From Streptomyces cupreus (GTDB lineage: Bacteria; Actinomycetota; Actinomycetes; Streptomycetales; Streptomycetaceae): a stretch of 35,508 bases of DNA. Below the pieces are notes generated by a model. That model had not been told where the DNA came from. It made no database searches and saw only the letters and a list, made by a program, of their open reading frames with translations. Below, piece by piece: positions 22,477-30,023 of this stretch (position 1 is the stretch's first letter; each line of letters opens with the position of its first letter). A program made the position numbers and the translations under genes. The DNA lies in assembly GCF_014257025.1 (NCBI RefSeq), contig NZ_JACMSF010000070.1, positions 1-35,508 of the forward strand, written 5' to 3'.

Positions 22477-23262
22477 GTGCGGGTGGTCAGCTGGAACCTG
22501 TGGTGGCGGTTCGGGCCCTGGCGCGAACGGCAGAAGGCGATCCGCTCCGTGCTGCGGGACCTTCGGCCCGACATCGTGGGCCTGCAGGAGGTGTGGGCCG
22601 CCGACGGGGAGAACCTCGCGGAGTGGCTGGCGGACGAGCTGGGCCTGCACTGGACATGGGCGGCCTCCCCGGCCCCGGAGCGGTGGCGGCGCCGGATCGG
22701 CGACCCGTCGGTCGACATCGGCAACGCGGTACTGAGCCGCCGGCCGATGGAGGAGACGGGGGTCCTGCGGCTGCCCGTCCCGCCCGAGCTGGACGACGGA
22801 CGGCTGGCTCTGTACGCGCGCACGGGCCCGGTGTCCTTCTTCACCGCACACCTGACATCCGCACCGACCGCCACCGCAGTACGGCACCAACAGGCGGCGG
22901 CGCTGGCGGAGTTCGCGCGCCGGGACGGCACCGTGATCATCACCGGCGACTTCAACGCCGAGCCGGACTCCGAGGAACTGCGCCTGTTCCGGCGCCACTT
23001 CCGCGATGCCTGGTCGGAGGCCGACCCGGCGACCCCGGCGGCGACCTGGGACTGGGACCCGGAACTCCCGTACCGGCCGGCCGGGTCCCAGCAGGGGGCG
23101 CGGATCGACTACGTCCATCTGGGCGGGCCGGGGTCCGTGCGGAACGTACGGCGGGCCGGCGACCGCCCCGTGGACGGGGTCTGGCCCTCCGACCACGCGG
23201 CCGTCGTCGTGGATCTGATGGGCCGATCCCTCAGTCCCGCCCCAGGAAGATCGGATTCGTGA
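22477..23262 (+). CDS. Endonuclease/exonuclease/phosphatase family hydrolase
   Basis: 261 residues from a GTG at 22477 (MRVVSWNLWWRFG), preceded by GAGGGG with 9-bp spacing. The longer ATG start at 22456 lacks a ribosome-binding site. The EEP fold residues are all visible: Asn in SWNLWW, Glu in GLQEVW, D-x-N in GDFNAEPDS and the final D-H in WPSDHAAVVVD. The metal-dependent phosphodiesterase site is therefore intact. No signal peptide is seen, so it is probably cytoplasmic. Substrates in this family range from nucleic acid to phospholipids and inositol phosphates and cannot be chosen here. Its last 32 bases overlap the end of the convergent PHP hydrolase gene. Confidence 0.87.
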   Translation: MRVVSWNLWWRFGPWRERQKAIRSVLRDLRPDIVGLQEVWAADGENLAEWLADELGLHWTWAASPAPERWRRRIGDPSVDIGNAVLSRRPMEETGVLRLPVPPELDDGRLALYARTGPVSFFTAHLTSAPTATAVRHQQAAALAEFARRDGTVIITGDFNAEPDSEELRLFRRHFRDAWSEADPATPAATWDWDPELPYRPAGSQQGARIDYVHLGGPGSVRNVRRAGDRPVDGVWPSDHAAVVVDLMGRSLSPAPGRSDS

Positions 23263-24742
23263 ACGCCGCCAAAGCGCCCGGCAGGGGTGCGATCACGGCC
23301 TCGTGTCGCAACTCCGCCCGCACATAGGCCGCATACGAAGGCGTCGTCCGCCACTCCACCGTCCCGGCCCCCGTCACCGGCAGCGGGGCGCTGGTGAACA
23401 GTACGCCCTGGTCCGTCACGAACCGCACCGTGCACCGAGGCGCCCCCGTGACCTCCAGACGGACCGTCACCGGAGTGTCCCGGTCCACCCGAAGCCGCTC
23501 CCCGATCCCCGCGTGCTGTCCCCGTCCGCCGGCCGCCGTGAAGGTCACCGACACGTTCCTGGACTCGGCGACGTACGACCGCCCCGCCCGGATCCCCTCC
23601 TGAATCGCCTCCCGGGTCAGGTCGTCGGCGAGCACCACTGTCTGCGGTGAGCCCACGGGGTCGGGCGCCCGGTGCGCGTCGGAGTTGCCCATGGCCGGGA
23701 TCCAGTCCCGCCCCTCCCGTACCGACGCCACCAGCATCCCGTCCCAGTCGGCCAGCGCCACCTCGTCATCCGGGGTGTACGGGCCGTTCCACACCTCGAC
23801 CGCGTCCGCCTCCCCGAAGCCGAACTTCCAGTTGCAGCCGATGCAGGTGGCGTGCGGATGGGCCGGCACGACCAGCCCCCCGGCCTTGCGGATCTGCCGG
23901 GCGAACTTGCCGAAGCGGTTGTCGCGGGCCCGGTAGCGCCAGTCGACGAAGGTGCCGGGATCCGTGCCCAGGGCCAGGACGTGGCCGTTACGGGTGGTGA
24001 CCTCCTCGCCCAGCAGCACCAGCAGATCGTCGCCCGCGACATCCGCCCAGTGGGCGTGCGCGGAGTGCGTGTTGTGCTCGGAGCTGTTGATGAAGTCCAG
24101 GCCCGCCGCCCGGGCGAGGTCGGCGATCTCGGCGGGGGTGCGGCGGCCGTCGGAGTACCAGGAGTGCAGATGGCAGTCGCCGCGGTACCAGTCCCGGCCG
24201 CGCCCCTTGGCCCGCTGGGGCGGGTACACGGGCTCGGCCACGGCGCCCTGCTCGCCGTAGGAGAGCGTGATCGTGAGTTCGTAGCTCAGGCCCTGGGGGG
24301 CGACGGTGTAGGGGCCGAGGACGATGTGCCAGGTGCCGTCGTGCACGGGGCCGGGGATGTACGCGGGGGTCGCGTCGTCGGCGCGGATGAAGAACTCGGT
24401 GCGGGCGCCGCCGGACCAGCCGCGGAAGCCCTTGCCACCCAGGTCGGTGCCGCGTTCGTCGAAGATGCCGATGTCGAGGGCGTTGCCGGGGGTGCCGGCC
24501 GGGACCGTCGGGCGGTCGTAGGTGTAGGCGACCTTGATCTCCCTGACCCCGTCGGGTACTTCGACGGGGACGTACACGAAGTCGGGCGAGCCGGGCGGCA
24601 GAGTCCCGCGGACCGTGCGGGTCTCGGTGTGGTGCATGTCGTCCGCCCCTCTCGCGAAGGTCACGCTCCCCAACGTAAGCGCAGCCGCGGCGCCCGTCAC
24701 GAACAGGGCGCGTCTTCCGAGCATTGCGTCGTCATCACACAT
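23231..24742 (-). CDS. Secreted CehA/McbA-type metallohydrolase (PHP domain)
   Basis: 503 residues from the ATG at 24742. The N-terminus (MLGRRALFVTGAAAALTLGS) has twin arginines followed by a hydrophobic stretch, a probable Tat signal, so the folded metalloenzyme is likely exported. About residues 35-185 form a beta-rich domain. The PHP domain follows with GDCHLHSWYSDG, SSEHNTHSAHAHW, GEEVTTRNGHV, PAHPHA and MGNSDAHR, which provide the His/Asp/Glu ligands for two or three metals. A C-terminal beta domain completes it. CehA and McbA hydrolyse carbamate and amide-type compounds, but the family is mostly uncharacterised and phosphoesterase activity is also possible. It is divergent from the LLM gene at 24886 and convergent, with 32 bp overlap, with the EEP gene. 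Confidence 0.87.
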   Translation of the reverse strand: MCDDDAMLGRRALFVTGAAAALTLGSVTFARGADDMHHTETRTVRGTLPPGSPDFVYVPVEVPDGVREIKVAYTYDRPTVPAGTPGNALDIGIFDERGTDLGGKGFRGWSGGARTEFFIRADDATPAYIPGPVHDGTWHIVLGPYTVAPQGLSYELTITLSYGEQGAVAEPVYPPQRAKGRGRDWYRGDCHLHSWYSDGRRTPAEIADLARAAGLDFINSSEHNTHSAHAHWADVAGDDLLVLLGEEVTTRNGHVLALGTDPGTFVDWRYRARDNRFGKFARQIRKAGGLVVPAHPHATCIGCNWKFGFGEADAVEVWNGPYTPDDEVALADWDGMLVASVREGRDWIPAMGNSDAHRAPDPVGSPQTVVLADDLTREAIQEGIRAGRSYVAESRNVSVTFTAAGGRGQHAGIGERLRVDRDTPVTVRLEVTGAPRCTVRFVTDQGVLFTSAPLPVTGAGTVEWRTTPSYAAYVRAELRHEAVIAPLPGALAAFTNPIFLGRD

Positions 24743-24836
24743 GCCCGGGAGTGTTCCCCTTGGGCGTGAACTCGCAAGGAAGACAAGGAAATCGGCGGGC
24801 GTCGAGCATGTCCGGCGCAAGCCGGGATCACTGATG

Positions 24837-24879
24837 CCGACCAGTCGGTATCGACTTCTCGCGCCGCCCCCGGTACAGA
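24837..24879 (+). promoter_or_regulatory. Leaderless promoter with upstream palindrome before the LLM gene at 24886
   Basis: CCGACCAGTCGG (24837-24848) is a 5-2-5 palindrome placed just before a -35, TCGACT (24851-24856). A 17-bp spacer and a -10, TACAGA (24874-24879), follow. The start would fall on the ATG at 24886, which has no ribosome-binding site. Confidence 0.5.
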
Positions 24880-24885
24880 TGATTC

Positions 24886-25731
24886 ATGCGCCTCTCCGTC
24901 ACGATCTTCCTCACCGACGAGACGATCACCCCGACCCGGCTCGCCCGCGAGCTGGAGCAGCGTGGGTTTGCCGGGCTGTATCTGCCCGAGCACACCCACA
25001 TCCCCGTGGAGCGGACCACTCCGTACCCGGCCGGCGGCGAGCTGCCGCCCGAGTACGGCCGTACCCTCGACCCCTTCGTCGCGCTCGGCCAGGCCGCCGC
25101 CGTCACCGAGCGGCTCGGCCTCGGCACCGGGATCACGCTGGTCGCCCAGCACGACCCGGTGGCCCTGGCGAAGCAGATCGCCACCGTCGACCATCTCTCC
25201 GGCGGGAGGCTCACCCTCGGCCTCGGCTTCGGCTGGAACGTGGAGGAGGCCGCCGACCACGGCGTCGAATGGCGCACCCGGCGCGAACTCGTACGGGACC
25301 GGATGGTGCTGATGCGGGCGCTGTGGGCGGAGGAACCGACCCCGTACGAGGGCGAGTTCGGGTCGGTACGCGCCTCCTACGCCTACCCCAAGCCGGTGCG
25401 GAAGCCGCGCGGCCCGGTCGTCGGCCCGCGCACGCTCGTCGGCGGCGCCGCCGGGCCCAAGCTCTTCTCCCACATCTGCGAGTACGCCGACGGCTGGATG
25501 CCCATCGGCGGCCGCGGGCTGTCGGAGTCGCTGCCGGTGCTGCGCGGCGCGTGGGCCGACACGGGCCGCGACCCCGCGGCGCTCCAGGTCGTGCCGTACG
25601 CGGTCTTCCCGAACCCGGGCAAGCTCGCGCACTACGCGGACCTGGGCATCGAGGAGGTCGTGGTGCAGTTGCCGCCCGCAGGGGAGGAAGAGGTGTTGAG
25701 GGTGCTGGACAAGTACGCCGAGTACTTGTAG
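24886..25731 (+). CDS. LLM-class F420-dependent oxidoreductase
   Basis: 281 residues of the F420-dependent luciferase-like group (Rv3520c-like). It has MRLSVTIFLTD, RGFAGLYLPEHTHIPVERTT, LGQAAAVTERLGLGTGITLVAQHDP, GGRLTLGLGFGWNVEEAADHG and LVGGAAGPKLFSHICEYADGWMPIGG. The E-H-T-H-I-P segment and the GGRL.LG.G.GWN block are typical for F420-binding members. It is transcribed toward fbiC and ends 137 bp before it, so the enzyme and the gene for its cofactor's chromophore are neighbours. The promoter appears leaderless. It is the third LLM protein of the window, not closely alike to the other two. The substrate is unknown. Confidence 0.87.
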   Translation: MRLSVTIFLTDETITPTRLARELEQRGFAGLYLPEHTHIPVERTTPYPAGGELPPEYGRTLDPFVALGQAAAVTERLGLGTGITLVAQHDPVALAKQIATVDHLSGGRLTLGLGFGWNVEEAADHGVEWRTRRELVRDRMVLMRALWAEEPTPYEGEFGSVRASYAYPKPVRKPRGPVVGPRTLVGGAAGPKLFSHICEYADGWMPIGGRGLSESLPVLRGAWADTGRDPAALQVVPYAVFPNPGKLAHYADLGIEEVVVQLPPAGEEEVLRVLDKYAEYL

Positions 25732-25750
25732 CCAAGGGCCGTGGCACCTA

Positions 25751-25800
25751 CCCAGGGGCGCGGGGAACTGCGCGACCAGCCACAACGACCCCGCACCCGG
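25751..25800. repeat. Dispersed Streptomyces intergenic repeat
   Basis: The stretch GGGGCGCGGGGAACTGCGCG (from 25755), followed by ACCAGCCAC and a CCCGCACCCGG tail, is a short element I recall from very many Streptomyces intergenic regions, often near gene ends. It contains GCGC...GCGC symmetry and can fold. It lies between the LLM stop and the fbiC promoter. Confidence 0.6.
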
Positions 25801-25856
25801 CAACGCACCAGCAGCCCCCCAAGGGCCCCCGGCCACCGCTGAACCGGCGGAGCCAA

Positions 25857-25862
25857 TACGCT
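25857..25862 (+). promoter_or_regulatory. Possible -10 of a leaderless fbiC transcript
   Basis: TACGCT ends 7 bp before the fbiC ATG, and no Shine-Dalgarno sequence stands at normal spacing. The -35 region is unconvincing, so support is modest. Confidence 0.35.
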
Positions 25863-25868
25863 CGAAGG

Positions 25869-28454
25869 ATGACGACTTCGGCGACGAACGGAACCGGCCC
25901 GACCGAGAACTCCATGCGTCGCGCCCTGAAACGAGCCCGGGACGGCGTCGCCCTCGACGTCACCGAGGCGGCCGTGCTGCTCCAGGCCCGCGGTGAGGCC
26001 CTCGACGACCTTGTCGCGTCCGCCGCCCGGGTCCGGGACGCGGGCCTAGAGGCCGCGGGCCGCCCCGGGGTCATCACCTACTCGAAGAGCGTCTTCATCC
26101 CCCTCACCCGGCTGTGCCGGGACAAGTGCCACTACTGCACCTTTGTCACCGTCCCCGGCAAGCTGCGCCGGGCCGGGCACGGGATGTTCATGTCCCCGGA
26201 CGAGGTCCTCGACATCGCCCGCAAGGGCGCCGCGCTCGGCTGCAAGGAAGCCCTGATCACCCTCGGCGACAAGCCCGAGGACCGCTGGCCCGAGGCCCGG
26301 GAGTGGCTGGACGCGCACGGCTACGACGACACCATCGCCTACGTCCGCGCGATCTCCATCCGCATCCTGGAGGAGACGGGCCTGCTGCCCCACCTCAACC
26401 CGGGCGTCATGAGCTGGACCGACTTCCAGCGCCTCAAGCCCGTCGCGCCCTCCATGGGCATGATGCTGGAGACCACGGCGACCAGGCTCTGGTCCGAGCC
26501 CGGCGGCCCGCACTACGGCTCCCCGGACAAGGAACCCGCCGTACGCCTGCGCGTGCTGGAGGATGCGGGCCGTTCCTCCGTCCCCTTCACCTCGGGCCTC
26601 CTGATCGGCATCGGCGAGACGTACGAGGAGCGCGCCGAGTCCCTCTTCGCCCTGCGGAAGATCTCCCGCGCCTACCACGGCATCCAGGAACTGATCATCC
26701 AGAACTTCCGCGCCAAGCCGGACACGGCGATGCGCGGCATGCCGGACGCGGAACTGGACGAGCTGGTCGCCACGGTGGCGGTCGCCCGGCACATCATGGG
26801 CCCGAGCGCCTGCCTCCAGGCCCCGCCGAACCTCGTGGACTCCGAGTACGAGCGGCTCATCGGCGCCGGCATCGACGACTGGGGCGGGGTCTCCCCGCTG
26901 ACCATCGACCACGTCAACCCCGAGCGCCCCTGGCCGCAGATCGAGGAACTCACCGAGCGCTCCCGGGCCGCCGGTTTCGAACTGCGGGAACGTCTCTGCG
27001 TGTACCCGGAGTTCGTCCGGCGCGGCGAGCCCTGGCTGGACCCGCGGCTGCGTCCGCATGTGGCGGCGCTGGCGGACCCGGAGACGGGCCTCGCCCTCCC
27101 GGACGCCGTTGTCGAGGGCCACCCCTGGCAGGAGCCGGAGGAGGCCTTCGCGGCGTCGGGCCGTACGGATCTGCACTCCACGATCGACACCGAGGGCCGT
27201 ACGTCCGACCGCCGCGACGACTTCGACGAGGTGTACGGCGACTGGGGCGCCCTGCGCGAGGCGGCGGCGCCCGGGATGGCGCCGGAGCGCATCGACACGG
27301 ACGTACGCCAGGCGCTGCGCGTGGCGGCCGACGACCCGACGAAGCTGACCGACGACGAGGCGCTGGCGCTGCTGCACGCGGACGGCCCAGCGCTGGACGC
27401 GCTGTGCCGGATCGCCGACGACGTCCGCAGGACAGCGGTCGGCGACGACGTGACGTACATCGTCACGCGGAACATCAACTTCACCAACGTCTGCTACACG
27501 GGCTGCCGGTTCTGCGCGTTCGCGCAGCGGCGGACCGACGCGGACGCGTACACGCTCTCGCTGGAGCAGGTGGCGGACCGTGCCCAGCAGGCGTGGGAGG
27601 TGGGCGCGGTGGAGGTCTGTATGCAGGGCGGCATCCATCCGGACCTGCCGGGGACGGCGTACTTCGACATCGCGAAGGCGGTGAAGGCGCGGGTGCCCGG
27701 GATGCATGTGCACGCGTTCTCGCCGATGGAGGTCGTGAACGGCGCCACCCGCACCGGTATGTCCATCCGCGAGTGGCTGACGGCGGCGAAGGAAGCGGGC
27801 CTCGACTCCGTCCCCGGCACGGCCGCCGAGATCCTCGACGACGAGGTCCGCTGGATCCTGACCAAGGGCAAGCTGCCCACGGCCACCTGGATCGAGGTGA
27901 TCACGACGGCCCACGAGCTGGGCATCAGGTCGTCGTCGACGATGATGTACGGCCACGTCGACCAGCCCCGGCACTGGCTCGGCCACTTCAGGACCCTGGC
28001 CCGCATCCAGCAGCAGACGGGCGGCTTCACGGAGTTCGTGACACTGCCGTTCATCCACACCAACGCGCCGGTGTACCTGGCCGGCATCGCGCGGCCCGGT
28101 CCGACGACGCGGGACAACCGGGCGGTGACGGCGATGGCGAGACTGCTGCTGCACCCCTGGATCCCCAACATCCAGACCAGCTGGGTGAAGCTCGGCGCGG
28201 AGGGCGCGGCGGAGATGCTGCGCTCGGGCGCCAACGACGTCGGCGGCACGCTCATGGAGGAGACGATCTCCCGGATGGCGGGCTCCTCCTACGGCTCCTA
28301 CAAGTCGGTCAAGGACCTGATCGCGGTCGCCGAGGCGGCAGGGCGTCCGGCCCGGCCCCGCACCACGCTGTACGGCGAGGTCCCGGAGGAGCGGCAGCGG
28401 GCGGCGGCGGTGTCGGACGGGCATCTGCCGGAGCTGCTGCCTGTGCTGGACTGA
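25869..28454 (+). CDS. fbiC: FO synthase FbiC (fused CofG/CofH radical SAM enzyme)
   Basis: 861 residues, close to mycobacterial FbiC (856). Two radical SAM halves are fused. The N-terminal CofG half has CRDKCHYC (Cys83, Cys87, Cys90) and the C-terminal CofH half has CYTGCRFC (Cys542, Cys546, Cys549); each triad binds a 4Fe-4S cluster. Together they join tyrosine and the diaminouracil of riboflavin synthesis into FO (7,8-didemethyl-8-hydroxy-5-deazariboflavin), the chromophore of coenzyme F420. The ATG at 25869 agrees with family length; the frame is open much further upstream but that part is non-coding in character. The surrounding LLM and Ddn-like proteins are likely users of the product. 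A 61-bp gap separates it from the next gene. Confidence 0.96.
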   Translation: MTTSATNGTGPTENSMRRALKRARDGVALDVTEAAVLLQARGEALDDLVASAARVRDAGLEAAGRPGVITYSKSVFIPLTRLCRDKCHYCTFVTVPGKLRRAGHGMFMSPDEVLDIARKGAALGCKEALITLGDKPEDRWPEAREWLDAHGYDDTIAYVRAISIRILEETGLLPHLNPGVMSWTDFQRLKPVAPSMGMMLETTATRLWSEPGGPHYGSPDKEPAVRLRVLEDAGRSSVPFTSGLLIGIGETYEERAESLFALRKISRAYHGIQELIIQNFRAKPDTAMRGMPDAELDELVATVAVARHIMGPSACLQAPPNLVDSEYERLIGAGIDDWGGVSPLTIDHVNPERPWPQIEELTERSRAAGFELRERLCVYPEFVRRGEPWLDPRLRPHVAALADPETGLALPDAVVEGHPWQEPEEAFAASGRTDLHSTIDTEGRTSDRRDDFDEVYGDWGALREAAAPGMAPERIDTDVRQALRVAADDPTKLTDDEALALLHADGPALDALCRIADDVRRTAVGDDVTYIVTRNINFTNVCYTGCRFCAFAQRRTDADAYTLSLEQVADRAQQAWEVGAVEVCMQGGIHPDLPGTAYFDIAKAVKARVPGMHVHAFSPMEVVNGATRTGMSIREWLTAAKEAGLDSVPGTAAEILDDEVRWILTKGKLPTATWIEVITTAHELGIRSSSTMMYGHVDQPRHWLGHFRTLARIQQQTGGFTEFVTLPFIHTNAPVYLAGIARPGPTTRDNRAVTAMARLLLHPWIPNIQTSWVKLGAEGAAEMLRSGANDVGGTLMEETISRMAGSSYGSYKSVKDLIAVAEAAGRPARPRTTLYGEVPEERQRAAAVSDGHLPELLPVLD

Positions 28455-28472
28455 GCGTTCGCATGGGCGCAG

Positions 28473-28478
28473 TACGAT
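28473..28478 (+). promoter_or_regulatory. Possible -10 box upstream of the gene at 28516
   Basis: TACGAT at 28473-28478 matches TAnnnT well and lies 37 bp before the GTG start; the -35 is poor. CCGAC-CCT-GTCGG, a 5-3-5 palindrome, follows at 28482-28494. Confidence 0.35.
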
Positions 28479-28515
28479 GATCCGACCCTGTCGGTGAGCT
28501 GAGGAGATCCGTGCC

Positions 28516-29073
28516 GTGCCTGCCCCGAAGGTCTGGGTGACCGGTCTGACGGTAGGGGCGACAGCAGTGGTCGTCGCCCTCGCCGTACAGGCGGACAAGG
28601 GCCCGAAGCCCACGGCCACCGCCACCCCGCCGAGCGCCTCCGCCACGGCCACGGCCAAACCCAGGGCGACCGAGTCCGCCAAGCCGGCCCGGGTGCCGGA
28701 CGGCTCCGGCACGGGCCGCCGGATCGTGTACTCGCTCGGCCAGAAGCGGGTGTGGCTGGTGGACGCGAGCGAGGCCACGCGCCGCACCTTCACGGTGTGG
28801 CCGGGCACGGTCGACCCCGACCCGGGCAGCTACGAGGTCGGCCAGCGGACAGAGGATCCGATCACCGGGTCGGACGGCGTGGAGATCGAGCATGTGGTGT
28901 ACTTCGCCGCGAAGTCCGGTGTGAACGTCGCCTTCTCCAACGCCGTGGACGGCTCGTCACCGCCCCCGCCCGAGGCCGGTACCCAGACGGGCGGTATCCG
29001 GATGAGGACGGGGGACGGCTCGGCGCTGTGGGCGTTCGGGACGGCGGGGACGACGGTGACGGTCGTCGAGTAG
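28516..29073 (+). CDS. Exported protein with degenerate L,D-transpeptidase (YkuD)-like domain
   Basis: 185 residues. Residues 5-25 form a signal or membrane anchor (KVWVTGLTVGATAVVVALAV). Residues 27-65 are a Pro/Thr/Ala/Lys-rich linker that would span the wall. Residues 69-185 run like a YkuD fold: RIVYSLGQKRVWLVDAS, RTFTVWPGT, DPDPGSYEVGQRTE, VYFAAKSGVNVAFSNAVDG and the closing GTTVTVVE. Where active enzymes have S-H-G-C-x-R, this protein has TGGIRM (158-163), so the catalytic Cys and His are missing. It is therefore probably a non-catalytic wall-binding relative. GAGGAG precedes the GTG by 9 bp. A small membrane protein gene follows 11 bp downstream, presumably in one operon. Confidence 0.7.
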   Translation: MPAPKVWVTGLTVGATAVVVALAVQADKGPKPTATATPPSASATATAKPRATESAKPARVPDGSGTGRRIVYSLGQKRVWLVDASEATRRTFTVWPGTVDPDPGSYEVGQRTEDPITGSDGVEIEHVVYFAAKSGVNVAFSNAVDGSSPPPPEAGTQTGGIRMRTGDGSALWAFGTAGTTVTVVE

Positions 29074-29084
29074 ACAACGGGGGA

Positions 29085-29288
29085 ATGACTGTGGGCGTAC
29101 TGATCCTTTCGGTGCTTCTGGCGCTGGTCGTCGGCGGCTGTGTCTGCGTGGTGTGGGCCAGCCGGGGCACTGCCCCGCGTTGGGCGCGCGTGGTGGCCGC
29201 CGTGACGCGGGGCGCGGGCGAGGCGCTGTGGGTCCTGATGCGTTCCAACAAGGGTTCGTCGAGGAGCAGCAGCGGCTCGGACGACTAG
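29085..29288 (+). CDS. Small single-pass membrane protein
   Basis: 67 residues: one transmembrane helix (residues 2-25, VGVLILSVLLALVVGGCVCVV), an amphipathic Arg-containing stretch and a Ser/Asp tail (SSRSSSGSDD). The ATG at 29085 has GGGGGA directly upstream and lies 11 bp after the previous stop, so it is probably co-transcribed with the YkuD-like gene. Its TAG abuts the TAA of the convergent DUF2165-like gene with no base between. I do not recognise the family. Confidence 0.7.
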   Translation: MTVGVLILSVLLALVVGGCVCVVWASRGTAPRWARVVAAVTRGAGEALWVLMRSNKGSSRSSSGSDD

Positions 29289-29786
29289 TTACGTGTCGGA
29301 ACCGGTCGCCAACTGGTCGACGATCAGCACGACTCCGCTGAACACGAAGACCCGCGTCGCCGCGTCCAGTCCGTTCCAGTCCCCGGACTGCCACATCGCG
29401 AACCACTCACCGCCGATCGCGATGAACCCGGCGCCGAAGAGCAGCATGACCATGAGCAGGCCGTAGGTGGACCAGCGCCGGGCGTTGCGGTCGCCCCGGC
29501 GGGCCCAGAGCCAGGTGCCGTATATGAGGACGAGCGCGGCGAGGGTCTCCCAGACGATGATCGCGACGTACGCGGTGTCCTGAAGTCCCTTGCTGGTGAT
29601 GGATCTCCACATCAGGTCGTCGTCCTTGAACGTGGTGTCCATCGCGAGAACATGCCGGACGAACTGCTGGTTCGTCCCGAAGTCCGTGATGTTCCCGAAG
29701 GCGACCAGCGCCATGTAGAGCGCGACGCTCGCGGTGAGCAGGGTGGCGGTGAGACGGAGTGCGCTGCGTGGGGGTGTCGATGCCAT
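29289..29786 (-). CDS. DUF2165-like small integral membrane protein
   Basis: 165 residues with four hydrophobic helices: LRLTATLLTASVALYMALVA, YVAIIVWETLAALVLIYGTW, YGLLMVMLLFGAGFIAIGGE and VFVFSGVVLIVDQL. Between helices 1 and 2 is the family-like segment FGNITDFGTNQQFVRHVLAMDTTF. This pattern fits the DUF2165 group, whose function is unknown. The ATG at 29786 has GGGGAAG about 9 bp upstream; another ATG at 29795 sits on top of that site and is less likely. The gene is convergent with the small membrane protein gene and divergent from the ADP-ribosylglycohydrolase-like gene. The 228-bp upstream region holds no other gene that I can see. Confidence 0.78.
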   Translation of the reverse strand: MASTPPRSALRLTATLLTASVALYMALVAFGNITDFGTNQQFVRHVLAMDTTFKDDDLMWRSITSKGLQDTAYVAIIVWETLAALVLIYGTWLWARRGDRNARRWSTYGLLMVMLLFGAGFIAIGGEWFAMWQSGDWNGLDAATRVFVFSGVVLIVDQLATGSDT

Positions 29787-30001
29787 GACGGCCATCTTCC
29801 CCGGGCGGGGGCGGTGTGATCCAGATCGATTGAGCCAGAATGGGGTGCGGATCGGAATCCCCTCCGCGGCGGGGGAGTTGGAGCGGCGACCATGAGTGCG
29901 TCCACGTCTGCAACGTCCACTTGGTACGGGTGAAAACCGAATACTCCCGCTCAATAACGGCCACTCACCGCACACCCCGCATACCATTCCGACCCCTGAA
30001 G

Positions 30002-30017
30002 CGACCATTCCTGGTCG
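30002..30017. promoter_or_regulatory. Palindrome at the translation start of the ADP-ribosylglycohydrolase-like gene
   Basis: CGACCA-TTCC-TGGTCG is a perfect 6-4-6 inverted repeat ending 6 bp before the GTG at 30024, where a ribosome-binding site would normally stand. It could be an operator or an RNA hairpin limiting translation. Confidence 0.4.
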
Positions 30018-30023
30018 ATTACA

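Noticed and set aside
24534..25868. N-terminal extension of fbiC through the upstream open frame
   Set aside because: The frame crosses the LLM gene and a dispersed repeat; length from the ATG at 25869 already matches FbiC.
26046..28808. Long minus-strand open frame opposite fbiC
   Set aside because: Composition is that of a GC-skew shadow; fbiC on the plus strand has both Cys triads and full length.
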